Source: Candidatus Methanoperedens sp. (GTDB lineage: Archaea; Halobacteriota; Methanosarcinia; Methanosarcinales; Methanoperedenaceae). Taken from it: DNA of 64,000 bases. The stretch's first letter is position 1. Each line of letters opens with the position of its first letter. The position numbers and the translations under genes are program-made. Below are positions 25,310-33,091 of this stretch, in pieces. The stretch is from NCBI GenBank assembly GCA_012026795.1, contig VEPM01000019.1, positions 18,735 to 82,734 on the forward strand, written 5' to 3'. The notes beneath the pieces were generated by a model that ran no database searches, was not told the origin of the DNA, and saw only the letters and a list, made by a program, of their open reading frames with translations.

Positions 25310-27775
25310 ATGAAAGAAGACGAAATAATGGAGGGTGACCTCACGAATTCAGTTGAGGTAAAAAAGAATCATTTTGTAAGAATGGATAGGAGAACATTTT
25401 TAAAAATGGCAGGTGTGGCAGCAGCCGCTATAGCCCTGAATCCTAAGATGGTTGATACAGCTACAGCGTCTACCCTTGTTCCCCAGGTGCCATTTCCGGG
25501 AAAGAACATACTTCAATATGTAGACTCGTTGCCAGTATTTGGACCTGCGGGGGGTCTTAATCAAATTCCGAGGGTGAATGGAAATAATCCGGTAACTGTT
25601 ACATTGAAACCCTTCAGTCAGCAGGTTCTTTCTACAGGAACTATCCTAGCTCCCGGAGTGGTCGTCGGTCCGGCTGCTGGATTGACAAATGTATGGGCAT
25701 ATGATTTGAACGGGATAACAAATTATCCGACAGTTACCATAGAAGCTACAAAAGGTACACCTACCCATGTGACCTACATAAATAACCTGACACCTGACCT
25801 CTACAAGTACCTGACAGTTGACCAGACCCTGCACTGGGCTGACCCGCTTATGAACATGCAAAATATGCCAATGGCGCCATATCAGGGTCCTGTTCCCGTA
25901 GTTACGCACCTGCATGGCGGAGAGGTGCCACCACAGGTTGATGGCGGCCCGGACGCATGGTGGACTCCTGACGGGTTACAGGGACACGCATACTTCTCGG
26001 AACCTGGAGCAGCAATTAATGCCGCGAAATATACTTATCCTAATGTTCAGGAAAGCACCACGCTGTTTTTCCATGATCATGCCTTGGGCGTCACGCGGCT
26101 TAATGTCTTTGCAGGTCTTGTTGGTTTCTATTTCATAAGGGATGCTCTTGAGACCGCAGTAAGTCCTCCCCTTCCTGCTGGTCCCAATGAGATAGAGATG
26201 GCAATACAGGACAGGATGTTTGACACCACAGGTCAGTGGTTCTTCCCGGATCTTGGACTGAATCCTACTGTGCATCCTTTCTGGATCCCGGAATTCTTCG
26301 GGGATGCAATTGTTGTAAATGGAAAGACCTGGCCATTCCTGGTTGTGCAGCCGCGCAGGTATCGTTTCAGGTTTGTGAATGGCTCAAACGCACGCTTCTA
26401 TCGCCTTGACCTGGGCTCGAAGCTTGTATTCTGGCAGATAGGAACGGATGGCGGTCTTTTGGATTCTCCCGTGGCTGTCAATCAGCTGCTTCTTGCGCCT
26501 GGTGAGCGTGCAGATGTAATCATAGACTTTGCGCCATTCGCAGGGAAGAACATTACGATGACAAACAGCGCCAAGGCACCATTCCCTGCAGGAAAGAACC
26601 CGGATCCAAAGACGACTGGCCAGATCATCCAGTTCAGGGTAAGTCCAACACTGGCGCCAGATAGCAGCTTCGATCCAGCAGCAGCAGGTGCGACCCTTCG
26701 TAGCCTCGCAAACCAGATTGTGAGGCTCGTGAATCCTCTTACTGGAACCCTGGCCATAAATGTGACTCCCACCAAAAAGCGCCAGCTGACCCTGAACGAG
26801 GTCATGGGGCCGCTTGGACCTCTTGAGGTCATACTCAACAACACCAGGTGGACCGGTTTGTGGCCTGGAACAGCGCCAATGTCGCCGCCTCGCGTCAGGA
26901 CGCTTCCGGGTGGAATAACGGACTTTACGCCGTTTACTGTTGGCGGTGTTACAACATATTACTCTGAAATAGTGCAGGAGGGTACTACAGAAGTGTGGGA
27001 AATAATCAACCTTACAAGGGATGCGCATCCGATACATCTCCACCTTGTGCAGTTCCAGATCTTGAACAGGCAGCCTTTTAATAAGACACAGTATCTGGCA
27101 GCGTACAATGCATTGTTCCCAGGAGGAACATTCGATGGTGTGCTTTATGCGCCCGGAGCTTATATCCCGGCTTATGGTCCACCCTCAAATTATAACGTGG
27201 CGAATGCCGGAGGTTATGTTGGCGGCAACCCGGATATTCTGCCGGCTTTGCAGGGCACACCTATTCCGCCGAATCCCAATGAAGCAGGATGGAAAGATAC
27301 TGTAGTTGCGTATCCAGGTGAGGTCACACGCATTGCTGTGCGTTTTGCGCCACTTGATAAGCCGATCACAGATCCGAACCTGTATTATCCGTTCAATCCC
27401 AATGGGGGGCATGGTTTTGTCTGGCACTGCCACATCATCGACCATGAGGACAATGAGATGATGAGGCCGTATAGTGTAGCACCAGCAACCGTAGCTGCTC
27501 CAACAGTGGTTATTACGGCTCCAGCGACAGGAACTGTGAATACAGCTATCACTCTGACTGGCGCTCCAACCTATGCACCAGGATTAACAGGAAATATAGT
27601 ATGGTCGGGTGTTGATCCGATAACAGGATTACCGATAAGTTTCGTACCGGATATAATAAATCCTAATACTGTTGCATTTACACCCGTTAATACTGGAACA
27701 TATACAATAACAGCTACGGTCAAAGATAGTCGTGGAAATACCGGCAGTGCGACCGCTACGATTATTGTTGCGTAG
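25310..27775 (+). CDS. Tat-exported multicopper oxidase with C-terminal PKD/Ig-like domain
   Basis: 821-residue copper oxidase of the CotA/bilirubin-oxidase kind, acting outside the membrane. The N-terminus has a twin-arginine signal (DRRTFLKMAG, then an alanine-rich core). All copper sites are present: THLHGG and FFHDHA in the first cupredoxin domain, and HPIHLH plus HGFVWHCHIIDHEDNEMM in the last, giving the type 1 Cys/His/Met and trinuclear His set. After about residue 725 a linker leads to a PKD/Ig-like domain (VVITAPATGTVNTAITLTG, ending GTYTITATVKDSRGNTG). I use the ATG at 25310 with GGAG upstream; a GTG at 25289 is in frame. Substrate unknown: metal ions, phenols and electron-carrier proteins are all possible. 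tatC lies nearby. Confidence 0.93.
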   Translation: MKEDEIMEGDLTNSVEVKKNHFVRMDRRTFLKMAGVAAAAIALNPKMVDTATASTLVPQVPFPGKNILQYVDSLPVFGPAGGLNQIPRVNGNNPVTVTLKPFSQQVLSTGTILAPGVVVGPAAGLTNVWAYDLNGITNYPTVTIEATKGTPTHVTYINNLTPDLYKYLTVDQTLHWADPLMNMQNMPMAPYQGPVPVVTHLHGGEVPPQVDGGPDAWWTPDGLQGHAYFSEPGAAINAAKYTYPNVQESTTLFFHDHALGVTRLNVFAGLVGFYFIRDALETAVSPPLPAGPNEIEMAIQDRMFDTTGQWFFPDLGLNPTVHPFWIPEFFGDAIVVNGKTWPFLVVQPRRYRFRFVNGSNARFYRLDLGSKLVFWQIGTDGGLLDSPVAVNQLLLAPGERADVIIDFAPFAGKNITMTNSAKAPFPAGKNPDPKTTGQIIQFRVSPTLAPDSSFDPAAAGATLRSLANQIVRLVNPLTGTLAINVTPTKKRQLTLNEVMGPLGPLEVILNNTRWTGLWPGTAPMSPPRVRTLPGGITDFTPFTVGGVTTYYSEIVQEGTTEVWEIINLTRDAHPIHLHLVQFQILNRQPFNKTQYLAAYNALFPGGTFDGVLYAPGAYIPAYGPPSNYNVANAGGYVGGNPDILPALQGTPIPPNPNEAGWKDTVVAYPGEVTRIAVRFAPLDKPITDPNLYYPFNPNGGHGFVWHCHIIDHEDNEMMRPYSVAPATVAAPTVVITAPATGTVNTAITLTGAPTYAPGLTGNIVWSGVDPITGLPISFVPDIINPNTVAFTPVNTGTYTITATVKDSRGNTGSATATIIVA

Positions 27776-27797
27776 ATACTCCCTGGAAATCGGTATT

Positions 27798-27848
27798 GAC
27801 AGGTAAATGTGTGATACCTGTCAGGGCTGCTTTTGCAGCCCTTTTTTT
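27798..27848 (+). terminator. Tandem hairpins ending the multicopper oxidase transcript
   Basis: First hairpin GACAGGTA (27798-27805)/TACCTGTC (27815-27822), immediately followed by AGGGCTGC (27823-27830)/GCAGCCCT (27835-27842) and a seven-T run. Both stems are perfect. The second is a textbook intrinsic terminator, stronger than is common in archaea. Confidence 0.85.
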
Positions 27849-27909
27849 GAAATAATAGCAATTCTTGCCTCATGGGTAAATCATTTAAGAAGGAAAGAAC
27901 AATAAAAGA

Positions 27910-28164
27910 ATGAAAATGACTACGGTTGAACTTTATTATTCAGACACCTGCTTAACCTGCCATCAAGTCAGGGCTCTTTTAATGGAAACGCTGCCAAAAA
28001 CCGTGAAATTCAAAGAGATTAACACATCCTACCCTGAAGGAAAGCAAAAGGCATCCGAACTAAATATTATGTCGGTGCCAACGGTGGCTATCGATAAGGA
28101 TGTTGTTTTTGTTGGAAGAGTCTCAAAAGAAGAGCTCTTAAAAGAGTTATCTTTGAGAAAGTAA
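27910..28164 (+). CDS. Small thioredoxin/glutaredoxin-like protein
   Basis: 84 aa. Redox motif CLTC (in YYSDTCLTCHQV), the cis-proline loop SVPTVAID, and a final helix SKEELLKEL: a minimal thioredoxin fold as in archaeal glutaredoxin-like proteins. Cytoplasmic, no signal peptide. It lies after the oxidase terminator, so is probably transcribed separately. MKM or MTT could be the start; 27910 keeps the longer form. Confidence 0.85.
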   Translation: MKMTTVELYYSDTCLTCHQVRALLMETLPKTVKFKEINTSYPEGKQKASELNIMSVPTVAIDKDVVFVGRVSKEELLKELSLRK

Positions 28165-28221
28165 TATTTTTTCCTGTATTGATTTTTTAATTAACCAAAA
28201 AAAACAGAAAGATATATTTAC

Positions 28222-28243
28222 TATGAGTATAATCATACTCATA
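28222..28243. promoter_or_regulatory. Perfect 9-bp palindrome upstream of the 28286 regulator
   Basis: TATGAGTAT (28222-28230), AATC, ATACTCATA (28235-28243). A TATA-like GATATATTTA (28211-28220) abuts it on the left, so the palindrome covers the expected transcription start. It is best explained as the operator of the winged-helix protein encoded 42 bases downstream. Confidence 0.6.
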
Positions 28244-28285
28244 ACCAAAACGGTGAGGTATAAAATCAAACAGGATGGTGAAAAA

Positions 28286-28612
28286 ATGAGGCGAAGCAGA
28301 ATTGATATTGTTGTTAGAATATTGGATGTAGCGAAAAATGGGGTAAACAAAACAGCTATCGTTTATAGGTCAAATATTAATTTCACACTGGCAGGGAAAT
28401 ATCTTAACCTGCTGGAAAAACAAGAACTCCTTGAGAACAAATCTGACAAATATATTACAACTGATAAAGGAAAGGTATTTTTACAAAAAGCTAAAGAATT
28501 AACTCTGCAACTGGAAGCTCCGATACAGGAGGCTAAAAAAATAATCCCGTGGTTAGAAGTACCCCAGAAAGTTAAAATGAAATCCCAGGCAAGTGAAGCT
28601 ATATATTTGTAA
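28286..28612 (+). CDS. Winged-helix transcriptional regulator
   Basis: 108 aa from ATG 28286. An in-frame upstream extension to 28223 would be translated through the palindrome and is unlikely. The fold reads MRRSRIDIVVRILDVAKNGVNKTAIVYRSNINFTLAGKYLNLLEKQELL, then a wing (NKSDKYITTDKGKVFLQKAKEL), the layout of the archaeal 'winged helix, HTH_45' regulators. The C-terminal helix may dimerise. Likely autoregulated through the palindrome; may also control the convergent dioxygenase operon, which is inference from position only. Confidence 0.8.
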   Translation: MRRSRIDIVVRILDVAKNGVNKTAIVYRSNINFTLAGKYLNLLEKQELLENKSDKYITTDKGKVFLQKAKELTLQLEAPIQEAKKIIPWLEVPQKVKMKSQASEAIYL

Positions 28613-28629
28613 AAGCCAGAGCTCATTTC

Positions 28630-29481
28630 TTATCCGACCTGGAAGCATCTCATTGAGATTGAACCGTATTGAAATCCTTCATAAATAAATTTTAACGGGT
28701 CATTTTCTTCCTGTAAACCTAATACATATATCATTGGTAAATAATGGTCAAGTGTTGGCACTGCCAGGTATGAACCATTTATATTTTGATATTCAATGAG
28801 TTTTTCATGGTTCATATTTATAAGAGCTGATTTTGCTTTTTCATCGAATTCTACAGCCCAATCAAAAGATGTTGAATCAATATTTCGAAAATCAAGAATT
28901 CCAAGGTTATGGACAATATTACCACTACCTATGATAAGAACTCCTTTTTCCCTTAAAAACGCAAGTTCTGATGCCAGATTATAATGATATCGTACCGGTT
29001 TTGGATGCCATTCATTAAATGTATAATCAAGGCTCATCTCAAAAACCGGAATATCCGCTCCCGGATATATATGCTTTAAAATTGCCCATGAGGCATGGTC
29101 TAATCCCCATTCATTGTTACATCTGATCCGGGTCTTTTGTACAGATCCTGTCAAATACCTTGCACCATCTGCGAAACCCTGGCATGGATATTCTATTTTG
29201 TATAATTCTTCAGGAAACCCATAAAAATCATGAATAGTCTTTGGTTTTTCCATACACGTGACATATGTTCCATTTGTCAGCCAGTGTGCTGAAATGACCA
29301 GTATCGCTCTTGGTTTTGGCAAATGTTGTCCCAATTTTATAAGACTGTCAGTAAAGTCGTTTTTCAAAATGGTGTTCATGGGTGAACCATGACCTATGAA
29401 CAATACTGGCATTTTCCTGCCATCAGTTTTTTCTGAGATCGTCATCTTTCCTTGATTATTTAATAAGTTTATGGTAATCAC
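28630..29481 (-). CDS. Class III extradiol ring-cleavage dioxygenase-like protein (LigB/DODA family)
   Basis: 283 aa, related to YgiD and 4,5-DOPA dioxygenase. Conserved: PVLFIGHGSPMN (metal His), ILVISAHWL (second His), the YPCQGF loop, GLDHASWAILKHIYP, SGNIVHNLG and a late His region VPTLDHYLPMIYVLG. These are the metal and acid/base residues of the family. It overlaps the previous gene by four bases (ATGA), so I keep the start at 29481, although MTISEK further in is also possible. Oxygen as co-substrate would be odd for a strict anaerobe; alternatively it protects against or senses traces of O2, or has another activity. Confidence 0.88.
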   Translation of the reverse strand: MITINLLNNQGKMTISEKTDGRKMPVLFIGHGSPMNTILKNDFTDSLIKLGQHLPKPRAILVISAHWLTNGTYVTCMEKPKTIHDFYGFPEELYKIEYPCQGFADGARYLTGSVQKTRIRCNNEWGLDHASWAILKHIYPGADIPVFEMSLDYTFNEWHPKPVRYHYNLASELAFLREKGVLIIGSGNIVHNLGILDFRNIDSTSFDWAVEFDEKAKSALINMNHEKLIEYQNINGSYLAVPTLDHYLPMIYVLGLQEENDPLKFIYEGFQYGSISMRCFQVG

Positions 29482-29972
29482 TTATAAGATTTCAATATTT
29501 CAATACCTTTTCCTGGAAGTTCAAGCAGGCTTTTTTTGAGATCGTCCCTATCATTTAATATTTGTTTTCCTGTTGATGCTGTCAAATGCTCTGTATGTAC
29601 TTCCTGCACACTTCTTTTAAAATCGTTATGGTAGTAAGTATTTATGATCAGGTCGCTCAAATCGAGTTTCTCATCAAATGCAGGTTCCTTTTCAAATAAT
29701 GCAGGAACCGTGATCAGTTTTTTCCCATCACAAGTTTTTGATAAAAAACAGAAAATCGTTCTTCCGATATATTTCTTTGCAGTTGCAGCCAGAAGCCTCC
29801 CGGTTAAACCACTTCCTTTGATACTATTGACCAACAACCCGCAATACCCGATTTCCCCACCCTTCATGAAATACCTGGCATGGAGAACCAATTCCACATG
29901 TCTTATGGGAACCTTGACCTGGGAATGCTCCATATCAACAGGAAGTTCCTCAAAACCATTTAATATATCCAT
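29478..29972 (-). CDS. Conserved protein of unknown function between ferritin-like and dioxygenase genes
   Basis: 164 aa, no signal peptide or membrane helix. The sequence begins MDILNGFEELPVDMEHSQVK and has a central GYCGLLVNSIKGSGLTGRLL and IFCFLSKTCDGKKLITVPAL; two Cys (GYCG, KTCDG) are the only ones beyond FCF. I do not recognise a family. It is the middle gene of a three-gene operon (ferritin-like at 29990, this, dioxygenase at 28630), overlapping the latter by four bases. A role with the ferritin-like protein in oxidative stress is only suggested by context. Confidence 0.65.
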   Translation of the reverse strand: MDILNGFEELPVDMEHSQVKVPIRHVELVLHARYFMKGGEIGYCGLLVNSIKGSGLTGRLLAATAKKYIGRTIFCFLSKTCDGKKLITVPALFEKEPAFDEKLDLSDLIINTYYHNDFKRSVQEVHTEHLTASTGKQILNDRDDLKKSLLELPGKGIEILKSYK

Positions 29973-29989
29973 AAACGTTGTATGGTGAA

Positions 29990-30400
29990 TTAATGGCTGA
30001 TCTTTTCAAGTCTCATCCTGAACTCTTTCCTGTGCCTTTTTTCTTCATCCAGGATATGTTTTAACACGCCAATAACTTCCTGATCATCAATACTTTCAAT
30101 TTGATGTTTGTATATTTCTATGGTTTCAGTTTCAAGTGCCATCTGTTTTTTGAGTTGTCCGTAAAGGTCATCCCCGCCAAAATCAAGTTCTTTATGTTCC
30201 ATACCGGGCTTCCCGCCTCGTTTTACGATCAGGTCGGCAAGCCAGTTCATATGCCTCATTTCATCAATCGCTATCGCTTCGGTCACCCTGCCGGGGTCGC
30301 ACTCTGGCATTATAAAAGCATTCCTGGTATAGATCAATGTGGCTTCAATTTCCCTTACGAAATTTTCATTCAATAAACGGATTATTTCATCGACTTCCAG
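29990..30400 (-). CDS. Ferritin-like (rubrerythrin-type) four-helix protein
   Basis: Four-helix-bundle di-iron protein. Helices carry E...E/ExxH motifs: EIEATLIYTRNAFI, AIAIDEMRHMNWLADL (ExxH), ETETIEIYKHQI and HILDEEKRHRKEF (ExxH). Likely iron storage or peroxide detoxification. The start is unclear: the obvious TTG at 30373 has no Shine-Dalgarno, whereas the frame continues upstream to a CTG at 30400 preceded by GGAGG with a 7-base spacer, giving 136 aa (EVDEIIRLLNENF...). I favour the upstream start because the extra residues fit helix A. First gene of a three-gene operon with an unknown gene and a dioxygenase. Confidence 0.8.
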   Translation of the reverse strand: MEVDEIIRLLNENFVREIEATLIYTRNAFIMPECDPGRVTEAIAIDEMRHMNWLADLIVKRGGKPGMEHKELDFGGDDLYGQLKKQMALETETIEIYKHQIESIDDQEVIGVLKHILDEEKRHRKEFRMRLEKISH

Positions 30401-30500
30401 ATCAAATCCTCCCGAATTATAGAAGAGTGAACAACATAAGAGTATTTATCTTTAATTAAATACCATTGTTTTTATATCAGGCAGGTATATTCCAGTATAT

Positions 30501-30953
30501 ATGTTTGAATCCCTTGAAAGCATTCTGCTTAATTATGGTTATCAGGGTCTTTTTCTGGCAAGTTTCCTGGCATCGACCATTCTTCCTTTCGGAAGCGAAG
30601 GTATCCTGGTTTATCTTGTCCAGAAAAAATTCAACATACCTGCGCTGGTACTGGTAGCAGCAGTTGGTAACTTTCTCGGGGCCTGTACAAGTTATTATAT
30701 CGGTTTTAAAGGAAGAATACTTATTGAAAAATACCTGAGGTTTGATCCGAAAGAACTTGAAAAGGGAGAACAATTTTTCACTAAATACGGTTTATTTGTA
30801 TTGTTATTTACATGGCTTCCTTTCATAGGAGATGTATTCACAGTGGTTGGCGGATTATTGCGGACGGATTTCAAGATTTTTTCTGTTCTTGTATTCACGG
30901 GCAAATTCCTTCGCTATCTGGCAGTGGCATATCTTGCTAATGCTATTCTTTAA
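30501..30953 (+). CDS. DedA/YqaA-like membrane protein
   Basis: 150 aa with four to five membrane segments, of the VTT (SNARE-associated) superfamily. Characteristic parts: LFLASFLASTILPFGSEGILVYLV, the AAVGNFLGACTSYYIGFKGR motif and the later FFTKYGLFVLLFTWLPFIGDVFTVVGGLLR with the conserved Pro and Arg. YqaA-type proteins lack the longer DedA N-terminus. Likely lipid or ion transport in the plasma membrane; unproved. Monocistronic. Confidence 0.85.
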   Translation: MFESLESILLNYGYQGLFLASFLASTILPFGSEGILVYLVQKKFNIPALVLVAAVGNFLGACTSYYIGFKGRILIEKYLRFDPKELEKGEQFFTKYGLFVLLFTWLPFIGDVFTVVGGLLRTDFKIFSVLVFTGKFLRYLAVAYLANAIL

Positions 30954-31023
30954 TTCCATTTTGATCGCAACAGGCCGACTAAATAAAAAGATATTAATGT
31001 AACATTACGCATAGGGGGGATGT

Positions 31024-31905
31024 ATGGGAAATACTGTTGAAGTTTCGCATATTACAAAATCGTATCATGGGCAATTTGTAGTAAATGATATTTCTTTTAA
31101 TATTGCACCAGGGGAAGTATTCGGTCTGATCGGGCCAAACGGGGCAGGAAAAACCACGATCATACGAATGCTTCTTGATATCATCAGGCCGGATTCCGGC
31201 GAATTACAGGTACTGGGCTCTGGAATTGATGATGGGATAAAAGACAGGATAGGTTACCTTCCTGAAGAACGTGGATTATATCGCAGTCTAACAGTCATGG
31301 ACTCTCTTATGTATCTTGGAGCCCTGAAAAATAAACATAGCAAAAACAGGAGTATGGAACTTCTTGAGAAAATGAATCTGCTTCCTAATAAGGATATGAA
31401 AATTTCCGAACTTAGTAAAGGCATGCAGCAGAAGATACAGCTCATCGCAGCGATAAGTCATTATCCGCAGTTTATTATCCTGGATGAACCATTTTCAGGT
31501 CTTGATCCTGTGAATATGAAACTTGTAAAAGACATGATACTTGAACTCGGAAAGCAGGGTAAAACCATACTCATCAGCACACACATGATGGATCAGGTAG
31601 AGCGTATGTGCGACCGGATATTGATGATACAGAAGGGAAAAATGGTATTATATGGAAGCGTAAATGAAATAAAATCCAGATTCGGTAAAAATGCAATCCA
31701 GCTTGAATTTGAGGGCGAACTGAAAAGTTTACCCGGAGTGAAGAGGATGAATCATTCCGGAAATTATGCTGAATTAATTCTCGATCCTGGTGCAGATGCC
31801 CAGGAGGTATTAAGAAATATAATGAAGAGTGTCAGAGTCAACAGGTTTGAGATATCTTCGCCATCTCTTAACGAGATATTTATCCAGGTGGAGGCAAAAG
31901 CATGA
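31024..31905 (+). CDS. ABC transporter ATP-binding protein (NatA-like)
   Basis: 293 aa. Walker A GPNGAGKTT, signature LSKGMQQKI, Walker B FIILDEP, switch His in ISTHMMDQ. The C-terminal ~80 residues (KGKMVLYGSVNEIKSRFG on) are the drug/Na+ exporter-type extension. ATG at 31024 follows AGGGGGAT. It overlaps the permease gene by four bases. Together they form a NatAB-like exporter, for which Na+ or antimicrobial compounds are the known substrates of relatives; not determined here. Confidence 0.92.
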   Translation: MGNTVEVSHITKSYHGQFVVNDISFNIAPGEVFGLIGPNGAGKTTIIRMLLDIIRPDSGELQVLGSGIDDGIKDRIGYLPEERGLYRSLTVMDSLMYLGALKNKHSKNRSMELLEKMNLLPNKDMKISELSKGMQQKIQLIAAISHYPQFIILDEPFSGLDPVNMKLVKDMILELGKQGKTILISTHMMDQVERMCDRILMIQKGKMVLYGSVNEIKSRFGKNAIQLEFEGELKSLPGVKRMNHSGNYAELILDPGADAQEVLRNIMKSVRVNRFEISSPSLNEIFIQVEAKA

Positions 31906-33080
31906 CAAAATGGATAACCATCGCAAAACATGAATTTACATACAATATTCGCAGGAAAGAATTCCTTTTTGTGACTTTTGGTCTTCCGCTTCTCATGTTT
32001 GCAATAATGGGTCTTCCGATCCTTTTAGCCGGGAACAGCATGAACAACCAGGAATATAAGATCGGTTTTGTTGATAATACAGGTTTATTTGAGCCGCTCA
32101 ACTTCACAGGTTTTTCTAATGAAGAACTCGCACAAAAAGACCTTTTTGATGGAAAGATTACACACTTATTTATAATTCCTTCAGATTATGTAACTACCGG
32201 AAAGATCATTATATACTCTTCAAAAAAGGATATTTCAGGCTCAATTACAGTTGAAACTCAAATTAAAAATTTCCTTCTGGATAATCTTTTAAAAGGCGAG
32301 AAAAAAGAGCTCCTTGAAAGAATAAAAAATCCTATCATTGGCGAGTATTTCACGCTCAATGAAAAAGGAGAAAGCAGGGACGATAGATTATTTGCACTTC
32401 TCATTCCGATTGCATTTGCCGCGTTTTTCATGCTTTCCATTTTCACCTCATCGAACTTTCTTTTGCAGGGTGTCGTCGAAGAAAAAGAGAACAGGGTCAT
32501 GGAAATATTACTTTCATCGGTCTCGCATCGCGAACTTCTCACAGGTAAAATATTCGGACTTGGGGCAGTGGGTATGACGCAAATAATCATATGGCAAATA
32601 ATCGGTATTGGAATATTAAAAACAGGACCGATGGCCGGACTTGTTTCAAAATTGAATGTTTCTCCCGCGCTCCTGTTTTTTGCATCAGGTTATTTTATTT
32701 TAGGTTACCTTGTTTTTGCATGTATAATGGCAGGCATCGGGGCAGTGGCAACAACTTCAAGGGAAGGCCAGCAGATGGCCGGGATATTTACATTAACGGG
32801 AGCGATGCCGTTAATTATCTCACGATTCATAATCGAAAGTCCCGGTTCAATTTTCAGCACATTTATGAGTTATTTCCCCCTGACATCTCCAGTTACTATG
32901 ATGATACGGCTTTCTGCAGGCGAAATACAGTTCTATGAATTGATGATCAGCCTGATCATCCTGACGGTTTCGATATTAATCATCATAGAACTATCGGTCA
33001 GGATATTCAGGGCAAGTCTCTTGATATATGGTAAGAAACCATCTATCAGAGAGATTGTTAAATATTTGCGCGAAGGGTAA
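31902..33080 (+). CDS. ABC-2 type permease (NatB-like)
   Basis: 392 aa permease of the ABC-2 group: N-terminal helix (residues ~25-45), large external domain (~46-160), then five helices from ~165 (LLIPIAFAAFFMLSIFTSSNFLLQGVVEEKENRVMEILLSS contains the signature VEEKENRVMEILLSS). Partner of the ATPase encoded just upstream (4-base overlap). It converges on the radical SAM gene; only 11 bases separate their stops. Confidence 0.9.
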   Translation: MTKWITIAKHEFTYNIRRKEFLFVTFGLPLLMFAIMGLPILLAGNSMNNQEYKIGFVDNTGLFEPLNFTGFSNEELAQKDLFDGKITHLFIIPSDYVTTGKIIIYSSKKDISGSITVETQIKNFLLDNLLKGEKKELLERIKNPIIGEYFTLNEKGESRDDRLFALLIPIAFAAFFMLSIFTSSNFLLQGVVEEKENRVMEILLSSVSHRELLTGKIFGLGAVGMTQIIIWQIIGIGILKTGPMAGLVSKLNVSPALLFFASGYFILGYLVFACIMAGIGAVATTSREGQQMAGIFTLTGAMPLIISRFIIESPGSIFSTFMSYFPLTSPVTMMIRLSAGEIQFYELMISLIILTVSILIIIELSVRIFRASLLIYGKKPSIREIVKYLREG

Positions 33081-33091
33081 ATCAGACAAAA

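Noticed and set aside
26384..27043. 219-codon frame antisense to the multicopper oxidase
   Set aside because: Cysteine/arginine-rich composition and no start context; shadow frame.
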